Virus record (IMG/VR): IMGVR_UViG_3300046007_011961
Span: 1 to 57,255 of that record
DNA length: 57,255 nt
Reading direction: 5' to 3' (one strand)
DNA from: a virus
This document shows, piece after piece, positions 14,647-22,654 of the stretch. The position numbers were made by a program, and so were the translations under genes. Below the pieces are notes generated by a model. That model was given only the letters and a program-made list of their open reading frames with translations. It did not search any database and had not been told where the DNA came from. Position 1 is the stretch's first letter. The number at the start of each line of letters is the position of its first letter.

Positions 14647-15087
14647 ATGTTTAAATCTCTAATCAATGTTGCAAAAAATGCTGCTTCGTTCTTACAAACC
14701 GGAGTAACTCCTCCTGGAGTATGTCCTCTAGAACAGAAAGATGTGGCAGATACCAATCACTTCGCCAGTAAAAAATTCTTTGCAGCCTTTTCAGGATTTA
14801 TTATTTTAGCTGTTTTTTACATCAGCAGCATAGGTATACTGTTTCTCCTAGATCACGAGCCTGCATTACTCGCAATCTATCCCACAATATTCACAAAAAC
14901 AGTAGAGGTGTTTGCAGCTATCATGGCAGTGTACCTAGGAGGGCAGGCAGTGGTAGATCTCAAGTACAACAGCACCAGCAACGCCTCGCTAGACGCCAAG
15001 GTTGAGGTTGTTGATATAACTGAACGTAAAATCACAAACGAAAAAGAAGACGACTATACACTGGAAATTGAAGATGAAACTAAATGA
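14647..15087 (+). CDS. Membrane protein, holin candidate
   Basis: 146 residues. Two membrane helices at about 45-68 (FFAAFSGFIILAVFYISSIG) and 80-98 (FTKTVEVFAAIMAVYLGG) are followed by a long acidic cytoplasmic tail. Its position directly before a lysozyme gene, overlapping it by 14 bases, is the main reason to call it a holin. Holins have no conserved sequence. Confidence 0.6.
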   Translation: MFKSLINVAKNAASFLQTGVTPPGVCPLEQKDVADTNHFASKKFFAAFSGFIILAVFYISSIGILFLLDHEPALLAIYPTIFTKTVEVFAAIMAVYLGGQAVVDLKYNSTSNASLDAKVEVVDITERKITNEKEDDYTLEIEDETK

Positions 15088-15676
15088 TAAAGGTATTGAG
15101 TTTATTGTTACTGAGGAAACAGGCGGGAGAGCCTACTATGAAAAGGTATATAAGAGCACTTTTACCTGGCCAGGAGGAGCGTCTGGTCCTACAGCCATGG
15201 TGGGTATTGATGTTGGCTATTATACTGAGGAAGAGGTCAACAAGATCTTTAAGCCTCTTACCGAGCCCTCAGAACTAGCATTGATACAGGGAGGAAGAGG
15301 ATTAAAAGGGTTAAGCGCTAAAGAGTACACAGTCAGACTCAAAGGCATTACTTTCTCTTGGGAAGAAGCTATTCAAACATTTAAAGAATTTATTCTACCT
15401 AAGTTTACAACTCTGACCTGTAAAACTTTTCCAGGAGTCCTAGATCTGCATGAAAATGCGCAAGCAGCTATGGTTTCTGTTGTATTCAACAGAGGAGTAG
15501 CTTTAAAGGGTGCCTCTAGAGTTGAGATGCTAAATCTTCGAGAACTGATCAAAGCAGGTAAAGACTATGCTAAAATGGCTGCACAGTTCAGGAGCATGAA
15601 AAGGATATGGGACAAGACTAGTGGTCTTGTAGCTAGAAGAGAACGTGAGGCTCTTCTTATAGATAGCTGCAGCTAG
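15074..15676 (+). CDS. Endolysin, pesticin/lysozyme-like muramidase
   Basis: 200 residues from ATG at 15074 (MKLNDKGIEFI); a TTG two codons earlier is less likely. It has TEETGGRAYYEKVY with a likely catalytic Glu, then TWPGGASGPTAMVGIDVGYY, and a later NRG motif (VVFNRGVAL), as in pesticin-type muramidases that cleave peptidoglycan. No signal peptide is seen, so it needs the holin. It converges tail to tail with the next gene, sharing four bases. Confidence 0.8.
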   Translation: MKLNDKGIEFIVTEETGGRAYYEKVYKSTFTWPGGASGPTAMVGIDVGYYTEEEVNKIFKPLTEPSELALIQGGRGLKGLSAKEYTVRLKGITFSWEEAIQTFKEFILPKFTTLTCKTFPGVLDLHENAQAAMVSVVFNRGVALKGASRVEMLNLRELIKAGKDYAKMAAQFRSMKRIWDKTSGLVARREREALLIDSCS

Positions 15677-15957
15677 GCAGTATCTTCATCATCATCATCG
15701 GATTCATTATCGAATCCTTCTATTAGTTCCTCATCTTTTAGCGCCATATTATGCATATGCTTTAGGGCAGCAGATATATGCATATCGCCAAAATTAATAA
15801 GCCCTAGTTTAATTACAGGGTTATCGTAGGCTTCATGAGCATACAATTCTCCTTTTTCGTTACATACAAGCAGCATATACCCTCGGGTATATTCACCTAA
15901 CTGCGTTATAAAGCTGCTCGGTATCATAAACCCATGGTCTTCTTTATCCTCGTGCAT
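15673..15957 (-). CDS. Hypothetical protein (94 aa)
   Basis: An acidic small protein ending in an Asp/Glu-rich tail (FDNESDDDDEDTA). It is the last minus-strand gene of the long right-hand block and overlaps the endolysin stop by four bases. The terminator at 15984-16023 lies upstream of it, so it either has its own promoter or depends on readthrough. Not recognised. Confidence 0.5.
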   Translation of the reverse strand: MHEDKEDHGFMIPSSFITQLGEYTRGYMLLVCNEKGELYAHEAYDNPVIKLGLINFGDMHISAALKHMHNMALKDEELIEGFDNESDDDDEDTA

Positions 15958-15983
15958 GATTAAATTATAGCACTCTGGTAGCT

Positions 15984-16023
15984 AAAAAAAAGGAAAAACC
16001 CTATTAAGGTTTTTCCTCTTTTT
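15984..16023. terminator. Bidirectional rho-independent terminator
   Basis: A 9-bp stem GGAAAAACC (15992-16000) / GGTTTTTCC (16008-16016) has a T-run at 16017-16023 on the plus side and an A-run at 15984-15991 that is a T-run on the minus strand. It can end both the plus-strand lysis transcript and the minus-strand transcript that includes 16025-16522. Confidence 0.9.
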
Positions 16024-16024
16024 C

Positions 16025-16522
16025 CTAGAAGACCATCTCTTGGTATTCTATTTTTTGCGCATCTGTTAACGGCTTCAACAGTGTGGCGTCATTGACTTGA
16101 TTCTCAGAGAAATATATGCCAGTACCGTACATAACCCGGTAATGATATACCCATTTAGTCTCTATAGGGCTAGATTTGTTGGTTGTGCTAGAGCTCAAAT
16201 TTAATTGTTGATATCTGTGAGCCATGCTACAATCTTTTAATGCTCTATATCCTCTGGCGATAGTTTTTTCAACTACAGGAGGAAGATCATGGAAATATAC
16301 ATACTTGTAATCTTTCTCAACAACCTCTCTGTTACCTAGGTTGAATTTGACTAGGTCTTTGTAAAAACTAGCGTTGTCCGCATATTCATTCAATACAGCT
16401 TTGGCTGTTGTTACAGCTACTACACTTTTAAGAATATTTTTATTGCTTAACGCCGCAAGCAGCACCGTTGCATCTGCCTCTGTATGCTGCTTTTTCTTCT
16501 GCTGGATGTTTGATTTCTCCAA
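16025..16522 (-). CDS. Hypothetical protein
   Basis: 165 residues, polar N-terminus rich in Lys and Gln, then mixed helices and strands. The start at 16522 overlaps the end of the upstream gene by 83 bases; no in-frame ATG lies closer to the usual spacing, so the true start may be a later GTG or TTG or the two frames may be joined by frameshifting. Just upstream of the terminator. Not recognised. Confidence 0.55.
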   Translation of the reverse strand: MEKSNIQQKKKQHTEADATVLLAALSNKNILKSVVAVTTAKAVLNEYADNASFYKDLVKFNLGNREVVEKDYKYVYFHDLPPVVEKTIARGYRALKDCSMAHRYQQLNLSSSTTNKSSPIETKWVYHYRVMYGTGIYFSENQVNDATLLKPLTDAQKIEYQEMVF

Positions 16523-16793
16523 TACGTGTTATTTGCGCTTTTAAATTTACTATCTCTTCCTGCAATCTCTCTTCCTGCTCCTTACGCATTAAATACTTTT
16601 CCCTATAGATCTCCCTGAAGTCTCTCATGTGTTGAGAGTTATATTCAGTTAGCCCTCCAACAGCCACAAGGATCAGAAGAAAGCTAGATACAATATGATA
16701 GATTGTACTAGCTGCTGGACCTAAGAGTAAACTTACAGCACCGAACACACCAAGCGTACCGGTTATAGTTATAAGTGTTTTTTTAATTTTCAT
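16440..16793 (-). CDS. Small membrane protein with coiled-coil tail
   Basis: 117 residues. Two membrane helices at about 8-26 (ITITGTLGVFGAVSLLLG) and 31-50 (YHIVSSFLLILVAVGG) are followed by a charged coiled coil (REKYLMRKEQEERLQEEIVN) and a Cys-containing tail. The last 83 bases overlap the next gene. The ATG follows a CTCCTT, not a Shine-Dalgarno sequence. Confidence 0.55.
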   Translation of the reverse strand: MKIKKTLITITGTLGVFGAVSLLLGPAASTIYHIVSSFLLILVAVGGLTEYNSQHMRDFREIYREKYLMRKEQEERLQEEIVNLKAQITRIGEIKHPAEEKAAYRGRCNGAACGVKQ

Positions 16794-16828
16794 AAGGAGT
16801 CGTCTAATTTACTGGCAGTTAATATGAG

Positions 16829-16864
16829 TATGGTACATACCATAGATCTACCAATAACGTAGAT
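16829..16864. promoter_or_regulatory. Two adjacent inverted repeats upstream of the 16.8-kb gene
   Basis: TATGGTA-CA-TACCATA (16829-16844) and ATCTAC-N7-GTAGAT (16846-16864) lie next to each other in the 80-base gap before the gene at 16440-16793. Two close palindromes suggest an operator or a structured 5' leader on the minus strand. No promoter boxes are clear. Confidence 0.45.
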
Positions 16865-16874
16865 ACTCAAATTA

Positions 16875-17084
16875 TTATACCATCATTTGAGCTATTTTTT
16901 CGACGGCTGCTTTCGACAATAATTGATTTATTGTTAACGGAGGAATCATATTATTATGAGACACATCCAAAGCTTCATACATACATTCACAAGCATTAGC
17001 GATTTTTTTTAAATCGTCTGCGTTGTTAAAATGCTTTGCGATCAAAGCTATGAATGTGTCGCTACTGTGGAAGTTAGCATTCAT
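16875..17084 (-). CDS. Small hypothetical protein (69 aa)
   Basis: I use ATG at 17084 (MNANFHSSDTF); the longer frame to 17156 would overlap the upstream gene by 83 bases and add a poorly typical leader. The product is helical (FIALIAKHFNNADDLKKI). With this start the overlap is 11 bases. Not recognised. Confidence 0.5.
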   Translation of the reverse strand: MNANFHSSDTFIALIAKHFNNADDLKKIANACECMYEALDVSHNNMIPPLTINQLLSKAAVEKIAQMMV

Positions 17085-17535
17085 CGCGATAATTACATTT
17101 TGGATAGTTAGCTTCAAGATAATGGGCCACAGGCTCGCACACATAGCCTTCCCCATTTCCTCTGACCAATATACCGCCAGTACCTTTATAAACAGTGTCT
17201 TGATATACGACGATCAGAGACCCTGGAGATGTACTCGGACCTGAGAAAAATACCAATGCATCTGCGTTGGTGTTTTCAAATGTGTTTATTATGTCTGTGT
17301 ATAGTTCAGTCTTTTTAAGCTTGTCGTAGAAAAACATGTTGCTCAAATGTATGGTATTTTTTGAGCATCCGATTTTAAACGATACGCCGATCTGATCTAC
17401 CAGATCTAGTTCAAGAATAGGGTGGTTGATGCCGAGCTCTTTAAAATATTTTTCAGCAACTGCTCTTATTGTAGCTTTTGACGCACCGAAGTGTTTGGCT
17501 ACTGCATCGCAAAAGCTTATATGTGTTTTTGTCAT
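17074..17535 (-). CDS. Hypothetical protein (153 aa)
   Basis: The N-terminal 35 residues (SFCDAVAKHFGASKATIRAV) could form a helix-turn-helix. The C-terminal half is beta-rich with LVFFSGPSTSPGSLIVVY and a Gly-rich turn (YKGTGGILVRGNGEG). Family unknown. It is followed by the 69-aa gene with an 11-base overlap. Confidence 0.55.
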   Translation of the reverse strand: MTKTHISFCDAVAKHFGASKATIRAVAEKYFKELGINHPILELDLVDQIGVSFKIGCSKNTIHLSNMFFYDKLKKTELYTDIINTFENTNADALVFFSGPSTSPGSLIVVYQDTVYKGTGGILVRGNGEGYVCEPVAHYLEANYPKCNYRDEC

Positions 17536-17552
17536 AACTGTTTACATTTTAA

Positions 17553-18155
17553 CTACAGCATCTTTGAGTATATAGCCCGCTGCAATTTACCTAGCCAATT
17601 CTGTACAGTATAACAGCAATTTGCAATTTTTATCCAAAACCTTCTCCAACCTACATAGTTTAAAATTTTCTTAGTTCTGTTCCACAATAGTTTTTCTTTT
17701 GCAGCGGCAGCTTCTTGGTACAGCTGATTATTCGCCTCATAAGAATTAAGAAAATCGACCTTGAAGAGCTCTATTTTGTCCAGCTTCCCATATATGAAAT
17801 AAGCATTGAACTCTACCCATATGTCCTGTGTAGCTGAATATTTTAAACTACTGTAGAAGTTGATTACTCCGTGGTGGGCTATAGGTTTTAAATATTTATT
17901 TTTAACCACGATTTCTTTGTAAGGATTCCATGGTTTTGGTTTTATTGTTGCCAGTTCTTCTTCTGTATAGCAGATATATTCACGCTCCACTACTTCCTCA
18001 TGAAGCTCACCTGCTTCATTTATCACATATAGCGCCAGGTCGCAGTCCAGATCTTTTGTTTGAAAATCTACACTAGCCCAGGTTTCTTTTAATTCCTGCA
18101 ATAGCTCGCTTAAAGGTAGCGGGTACTTGCACAGAATAGTGTCAAACATTCCCAT
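17553..18155 (-). CDS. Conserved phage protein of the MGMFD type
   Basis: 200 residues starting MGMFDTILCKYPLPL, an N-terminus found in many hypothetical proteins of phages and bacteria. A central part has beta patterns (YLKPIAHHGVINFYSSL, VEFNAYFIYGKL) and the C-terminus is basic and aromatic. Family known only as hypothetical; function unknown. Confidence 0.65.
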   Translation of the reverse strand: MGMFDTILCKYPLPLSELLQELKETWASVDFQTKDLDCDLALYVINEAGELHEEVVEREYICYTEEELATIKPKPWNPYKEIVVKNKYLKPIAHHGVINFYSSLKYSATQDIWVEFNAYFIYGKLDKIELFKVDFLNSYEANNQLYQEAAAAKEKLLWNRTKKILNYVGWRRFWIKIANCCYTVQNWLGKLQRAIYSKML

Positions 18156-18169
18156 AAGTTTAAACTGTG

Positions 18170-18457
18170 TTATTGTTCTAGTGTTGTACCTGGTTTGAAG
18201 AATTCTATGAATGCTGGAGTAGATTCTCCAACATACGCACCTTCAACGTTAAATGAAAAGTATTCGTAAGCTTCTTCTTCACTCATGTCGCGCATCAATA
18301 TCTCAATGCACTTATGCCTATCGAATACTGCTATAGGGTTATTAAATTGAGTAGCTACACCCACGAATGCTTCTTCAAACCCGTCAGCCATCAGCACCGG
18401 CTGGTCAGGGTAGTTATCGTCTAGCCATGCATCTATCTGTTCAATTAAATTTTCCAT
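18170..18457 (-). CDS. Conserved small phage protein (95 aa)
   Basis: I use ATG at 18455-18457 (MENLIEQIDAWL), since the nine residues before it lie in the overlap with the small upstream gene. The C-terminal part (DRHKCIEILMRDMSEEEAYE, then FNVEGAYVGESTPAF) is a well-conserved block in many phage genomes. Function is unknown. Confidence 0.65.
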   Translation of the reverse strand: MENLIEQIDAWLDDNYPDQPVLMADGFEEAFVGVATQFNNPIAVFDRHKCIEILMRDMSEEEAYEYFSFNVEGAYVGESTPAFIEFFKPGTTLEQ

Positions 18458-18461
18458 ACGT

Positions 18462-18608
18462 TTAGCTGTACACCAAATATTCAATCACATAAGCAACCAG
18501 CAAACCTGCAGCTGCTCCTGTAACAAAAGGAATTAATGTATTGACGGTAAAAAGTTTTAATTTGTTCATATCATAGTGTTTCTGTTCTTCTGTATCTAGT
18601 ATTTTCAT
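18462..18608 (-). CDS. Small membrane peptide (48 aa)
   Basis: ATG at 18606-18608 overlaps the stop of the UV endonuclease gene (ATGA), and the TAA lies at 18462-18464. A polar N-terminus (MKILDTEEQKHYD) is followed by one membrane helix (TLIPFVTGAAAGLLVAYVIE). The coupling supports translation. Family unknown. Confidence 0.6.
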   Translation of the reverse strand: MKILDTEEQKHYDMNKLKLFTVNTLIPFVTGAAAGLLVAYVIEYLVYS

Positions 18609-19495
18609 AGATTCTCGAACGACTTTTCTTTCATCTTGAATTCATAGTCCAGATCTATGCTTTTACCGTACGTATCTGGTACAGCTGTAGCATAGTCTGC
18701 ATGTTTACGAGGGTTGTTTTGATCTGGTGCTGATTCGCTATAGTGAAACAAGGGCCTGATTATTTGTCCCCATGACTCATAGCTGATGTTAAATGCCTCT
18801 TCTTCAGAGAGACCATCAGGGTGACACTTGTGATGCAGATAGTCGAAAGTGATAGGAAACCCTCCTCTAGGCTTCATATACTGATCTAACTTCTTAACAC
18901 TCCAGCCTGAAACCTTGTCATCGTTCTCCAACACAAGGCGCATTCTGGTGTGGAGCTTCAATCTAGAATAGTTTTCTACAAACTTGTCTGCCACCCTATC
19001 CCAATCTCCATTACAGTTAACATGTATGTTTATCGGATTCATGAATATATCATAGCAGCCAATATCGTTCATAAAGTCTGAATAGAAATCTAGCTCTCTG
19101 ATTGTTCTAATTACAGCGTCTTGATTTTCGCTGGCTAGAACATTAAACTGATCAGGATGTAGGCTGAGTCTTACCTCAGGGAACTTTTCTCTAGTGTCTT
19201 TGATATATTGCACCTTTGCTAATATCTGAAAGAAGTTAGGTAGGTCCCTCATCTTTACCTCCGCTTTATCGTATGTGATAAGCGGAAACAGGCTGGAGCT
19301 TAGTCTGTAGTTTAGATTATGTTCTCCACAATAAGCTATAGCTAGCGCAGTAACATCTAGGTTGTGCTCGATGATTTCACCCAGCTTAGTCAGCCCCAGC
19401 TCCCTCGGTAGAGAGCTGAAGCTTTTGTATGTGATAGTTCTAAACTTTAAAGGCTCGAGAGCCAGTACAATACAACAGACGCCTTTTTTAATCAT
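18605..19495 (-). CDS. uvsE: UV-damage endonuclease (UvdE/UvsE)
   Basis: About 296 residues from ATG at 19493-19495 (MIKKGVCCIVLALEPLKFRT), the usual length and start of the family; a longer frame overlaps the upstream gene. Family motifs are clear: YRLSSSLFPLITYD, LSLHPDQFNVLASENQD, LVLENDDK, ITFDYLHHKCHP and HYSESAP. These carry the His, Glu and Asp ligands of the metal-dependent TIM-barrel nuclease that nicks 5' of UV photoproducts. It would repair phage DNA, with the phage DNA ligase at 24571-25707. Confidence 0.93.
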   Translation of the reverse strand: MIKKGVCCIVLALEPLKFRTITYKSFSSLPRELGLTKLGEIIEHNLDVTALAIAYCGEHNLNYRLSSSLFPLITYDKAEVKMRDLPNFFQILAKVQYIKDTREKFPEVRLSLHPDQFNVLASENQDAVIRTIRELDFYSDFMNDIGCYDIFMNPINIHVNCNGDWDRVADKFVENYSRLKLHTRMRLVLENDDKVSGWSVKKLDQYMKPRGGFPITFDYLHHKCHPDGLSEEEAFNISYESWGQIIRPLFHYSESAPDQNNPRKHADYATAVPDTYGKSIDLDYEFKMKEKSFENL

Positions 19496-19514
19496 TGATT
19501 TGTATGTAGCGAAT

Positions 19515-19700
19515 TCATTTTTGTGTTTCTTGAGATATGATTTCTTCCAACTCTTTTTTAAGAAAAGCCTGGGCACAATAATACCTAGACTCTCCTTCTG
19601 GTGTTGTAGCTGGTCGGCTGTTCTCTAGCAGATACTCTGTCCATAGTTTAAGTACTTCTAGCTTTCTTCTAAGCTTTTTTTCAATTTCGTCGCACAACAT
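19515..19700 (-). CDS. Small helical protein (61 aa)
   Basis: I use ATG at 19698-19700 (MLCDEIEKKLRRKLEVL). It starts one base from the stop of the upstream zinc-binding gene, and upstream sequence in this frame overlaps that gene entirely. The product is helical and charged with an aromatic tail. Family unknown. Confidence 0.5.
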   Translation of the reverse strand: MLCDEIEKKLRRKLEVLKLWTEYLLENSRPATTPEGESRYYCAQAFLKKELEEIISQETQK

Positions 19701-19701
19701 A

Positions 19702-19893
19702 TTAGTCTCTGTCGTCTTGGTCGTCCTGGCAGCATTCGCACCGCCAGAGTGATTTACTTGGGTTTTCTTTGTTTCTTTGGACAATGTATAGGTAAGTGCC
19801 GTTAGCGATGTCCAAACCTGTAGTGATATCTCCGCAATCTGTGCATTTAAACTCCATTTCTGGAAGCACACCCTCTTTACTTAATATTGCCAT
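19702..19893 (-). CDS. Small zinc-ribbon protein (63 aa)
   Basis: Two Cys pairs (KCTDCGD and RCECCQD) about 30 residues apart flank an aromatic strand region (TYLYIVQRNK), a typical small zinc-ribbon layout. It overlaps the upstream gene by 17 bases. Probably binds nucleic acid or a polymerase; not assigned. Confidence 0.6.
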   Translation of the reverse strand: MAILSKEGVLPEMEFKCTDCGDITTGLDIANGTYLYIVQRNKENPSKSLWRCECCQDDQDDRD

Positions 19894-20107
19894 CTAATAA
19901 TCCTTTTAATTTGTTTCTAGTACTTGCGCATGCTACATGATCATCAATTATCTCTAGAGCTTTACGCATACGGTTTCTCAACCCCTGAATTCCATCGTCA
20001 TCATCATCACCCAGGCACATACCTTCGCGATACGTGCCTGAGTAGATTAGTTCTCCGTTTTTAAAGACTTCAAATTTAGACGAGCCATCTTTAATCATAT
20101 TAATCAA
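19877..20107 (-). CDS. Small hypothetical protein (73-76 aa)
   Basis: ATG candidates at 20107 and 20098; both fit. The N-terminal half is beta-like (KFEVFKNGELIYSGTYREG), followed by an Asp stretch (GDDDDDG) and helices. It overlaps genes on both sides by several bases. Not recognised. Confidence 0.5.
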   Translation of the reverse strand: MINMIKDGSSKFEVFKNGELIYSGTYREGMCLGDDDDDGIQGLRNRMRKALEIIDDHVACASTRNKLKGLLDGNIK

Positions 20108-20303
20108 TAAACGCGTATCGAGCTACAGGCTGTTGAATGCTGCGATCCATGTAGGGGTAGTTTTGAACATATCGAGCTTTGCTGAAGTGTAGGCTGTGAT
20201 TGTCTGCAGTCTCAATCAAGATCTCTCGGTCTTTGTTTTGCTCGTCAAACAAGCTTTTGTCCTCTGTAATGTCTCTCCATTTGATGTCACTCATAATTCC
20301 CAT
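20100..20303 (-). CDS. Small hypothetical protein (64-67 aa)
   Basis: ATG at 20303 or 20294 (MSDIKWRDITED). The product is soluble and rich in aromatic residues at the C-terminus (YVQNYPYMDRSIQQPVARYA). It begins one base after the next upstream stop. Not recognised. Confidence 0.5.
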   Translation of the reverse strand: MGIMSDIKWRDITEDKSLFDEQNKDREILIETADNHSLHFSKARYVQNYPYMDRSIQQPVARYAFID

Positions 20304-20304
20304 A

Positions 20305-20913
20305 CTATTTTGCTAGCTCTAAGAGTGCGTGGTGCAGCAATAGCTCTGCATTAAACTTACCAGAAAGCCACATATCAAGTATTTGTAGCTTGGTATATGG
20401 TGTTTTGATATGTGACAAAGCCTGCCGGATTCTTAGGGAACTTTCAGCTAGCTGTTTCTTCATTCTACGCTCTCTAGCGTCATTCATCTTAACATCGAAC
20501 CAGTTGATGGCGTAGTTAAAATCCTCTTCATTGCTGCTGTTAAATATAGCATCATGCAGGAAGTCATGTGCTTCCTGGTCATCTTTGTCTACGCCTAGGC
20601 TCTCTGCGAGTTCATTATATAATTTGTCGCTAGCAGCCTGATTCTTGATAACTTGCTCTCTAATGACTTTTACTTTGAATTTGTCGTTCTTTTCCATAGT
20701 TTCGGGTATTTCAAACCAGCTTAAACTAAACCTATGTGCTGGAAATTCTTTTAAAACTACTGCGGTCCAACTAGAATTAGTTTGCAGTTCATGTACAGTG
20801 TATTCGTTACCCACCACTAGAAGTTTAGCGGCAGCTTCAGACATGTTAGTGAACCAAAAGGCACTGATGCCTTTGAACTTTATCTTACTTCCGATTTTAG
20901 CTAATGTTTTCAT
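20305..20913 (-). CDS. Hypothetical protein (202 aa)
   Basis: The N-terminal 75 residues have beta patterns (IGSKIKFKGISAFWFTNM, LVVGNEYTVHEL) that could form a small barrel. The rest is helical and charged. No family recognised. Three bases separate it from the upstream gene. Confidence 0.55.
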   Translation of the reverse strand: MKTLAKIGSKIKFKGISAFWFTNMSEAAAKLLVVGNEYTVHELQTNSSWTAVVLKEFPAHRFSLSWFEIPETMEKNDKFKVKVIREQVIKNQAASDKLYNELAESLGVDKDDQEAHDFLHDAIFNSSNEEDFNYAINWFDVKMNDARERRMKKQLAESSLRIRQALSHIKTPYTKLQILDMWLSGKFNAELLLHHALLELAK

Positions 20914-20916
20914 TTA

Positions 20917-21381
20917 CTAATCCTTTCTAAAATTATTTCTCTCGTATTCAGCATCCGCACCTTCTTGAAAGCCTCTTTCGTATTCTTTGTTAAGTTGTTC
21001 TTGTAATTCTTTAATCTTATCTGCTGCATGTGTCGCTACATGCCAAGTAGGGCCAGCAGTCACAACTCCATCAGCTTCTGTAGCATTAGGAAAGTTTTCT
21101 TGATCGTCTTTAAACCAAGGGTAGTTTAGAGCTTTTCCTAAGATTTGGTCAATCTCTCGAAACTCTTCCAACATCTTGACATTTTGTTTATTGAGTTTAG
21201 CGATCACTTCTCGGTGCTCGTCAATGATACGAGCATAATCTTTGACTAGCTCGCCCATGGTTATGTATTCTCCCCGTTGCGTGAGCAGATCCCTTGAGAT
21301 ACCTTCTTGTATCTCTATTCTTGCTTTTAACCGCTTTACCTCATTCTGAGCTTCTTCTAATTGTTCAATAGTTGTTTTCAT
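20917..21381 (-). CDS. Coiled-coil hypothetical protein (154 aa)
   Basis: The N-terminal half is a long coiled coil (TTIEQLEEAQNEVKRLKARI and later), then a Trp-containing linker (NYPWFKDDQENFP), then a second helix. It overlaps the upstream gene by four bases. Family unknown. Confidence 0.55.
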   Translation of the reverse strand: MKTTIEQLEEAQNEVKRLKARIEIQEGISRDLLTQRGEYITMGELVKDYARIIDEHREVIAKLNKQNVKMLEEFREIDQILGKALNYPWFKDDQENFPNATEADGVVTAGPTWHVATHAADKIKELQEQLNKEYERGFQEGADAEYERNNFRKD

Positions 21382-21599
21382 CCTAGGTTATTTAGGTTCC
21401 AAAAGTTACGATTAATAATTTCTTGTTGTTGTTCTTCAGTAAGCTCACCGTTACCAACACGATGAGCATAACTCCAACTATCTGCATTATTCAATAATGT
21501 TCGAATACCGGAACCGTTTCCAGAAATTGTCATCATATTGATGTTGTGCAGAAACTGCTCATATTGAGCTACTTTCTCTTCTAGTGTAGGTGTATTCAT
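21378..21599 (-). CDS. Small hypothetical protein (73 aa)
   Basis: A helical protein (LEEKVAQYEQFLHNINMM) with a C-terminal Asn-rich end (NRNFWNLNNLG). It is coupled to the downstream coiled-coil gene by ATGA and lies one base from the upstream gene. Not recognised. Confidence 0.5.
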   Translation of the reverse strand: MNTPTLEEKVAQYEQFLHNINMMTISGNGSGIRTLLNNADSWSYAHRVGNGELTEEQQQEIINRNFWNLNNLG

Positions 21600-21600
21600 A

Positions 21601-21882
21601 CTAATACGTAATTTTTAGATTATCTAATCTGTCTTCTATTGTTCTTAAGCTATTTTTAAGTTCATTGATGCTCTCGTCATATTCGACCAGCTGAGTCAAA
21701 AACAAACTGACTTTTTGCTCTTCACTAAGTTTACTCCAAAAGTTTTTGCTAAAAGTATCAGCGTTGGTGATGCGATACTCATTGAAGGATATAATTTCAA
21801 TACCTAGGTTTTCGATTAGTTTAACTGATAGTCTACCGTGATTTGGATAGATGCTTTTTAATATAGACTTATCGATTTTCAT
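21601..21882 (-). CDS. Small hypothetical protein (93 aa)
   Basis: The N-terminus is mixed (KSIYPNHGRLSVKLIENLGI) and the C-terminus is a coiled coil (YDESINELKNSLRTIEDRLD). ATGA overlap with the upstream gene. Family unknown. Confidence 0.5.
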   Translation of the reverse strand: MKIDKSILKSIYPNHGRLSVKLIENLGIEIISFNEYRITNADTFSKNFWSKLSEEQKVSLFLTQLVEYDESINELKNSLRTIEDRLDNLKITY

Positions 21883-22478
21883 TCTTCTTTTAAATGTGGT
21901 GTTGCGAAGTCAACTTCATCTAGGTTAGCTTGTGGTCTGTCTGCCAGCCTAAGCGTCAGTCTTTTCCATTCTTCAAATCTGGTAATCTGAATTTCTGAAT
22001 CTATACGGTATTGTTTAACTGCTTCGATATACTCATAAGCATTATTAAAAATCACCATATTATTCTCGTGAAGAGGAAGCATTCCTCTTTCTTTTTTAAA
22101 TGCATTTAATCTTTCATACAATGCCTTTTCACTTTTTGATATGAAATCATCAATCTTAATCCCCCATCGAGATTGAAACACGATGATTGGACAATGATTG
22201 TTTATCTGCACAAATGCAATATCACCATCATCAGTCAATGAGTGATATATATTGTTGCACAGAATTTCAAAGTCGTGTGCGTTTTCGTAAAAATATTTAA
22301 ACGCATCATGTTCTGCTATCATGGCATATCTATCTTCGCTATCATAAATAAACCTGCACAGCGTTGCGGCTGCTTTATATTCAGGATACTCTTGAGCCTC
22401 AACGTCAATCATGTGCTTGATTGCTTTGATGGCTTGTTTGTGCTTTTTTTCTAATTCTTTTATAAAGCTACTTTTCAT
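21879..22478 (-). CDS. Hypothetical protein (199 aa)
   Basis: A mostly helical, charged protein with a beta segment in the middle (DIAFVQINNHCPIIVFQSRW). There is no catalytic signature I can name. It overlaps the upstream gene by 11 bases. Confidence 0.5.
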   Translation of the reverse strand: MKSSFIKELEKKHKQAIKAIKHMIDVEAQEYPEYKAAATLCRFIYDSEDRYAMIAEHDAFKYFYENAHDFEILCNNIYHSLTDDGDIAFVQINNHCPIIVFQSRWGIKIDDFISKSEKALYERLNAFKKERGMLPLHENNMVIFNNAYEYIEAVKQYRIDSEIQITRFEEWKRLTLRLADRPQANLDEVDFATPHLKEE

Positions 22479-22653
22479 TAGGTATAACTATTTCAAACGT
22501 GTAACCGTCTTCTGCTCTATAAGTAGGATATAGTGCCTTCACTTCCCTATGCATGCTTTCCATATTTTTCCTATCATACTCATAAGAACCTACTATTCTT
22601 TTACCGCTTTTTGTGCGGCGATCTTTGATGTATATATTTAATATGTAGGTCAT
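22468..22653 (-). CDS. Small hypothetical protein (61 aa)
   Basis: A basic beta-rich small protein (YILNIYIKDRRTKSGKRIVG at the start, YTFEIVIPNEK at the end). It starts one base downstream of the small membrane peptide at 22655-22762. Not recognised. Confidence 0.5.
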   Translation of the reverse strand: MTYILNIYIKDRRTKSGKRIVGSYEYDRKNMESMHREVKALYPTYRAEDGYTFEIVIPNEK

Positions 22654-22654
22654 A

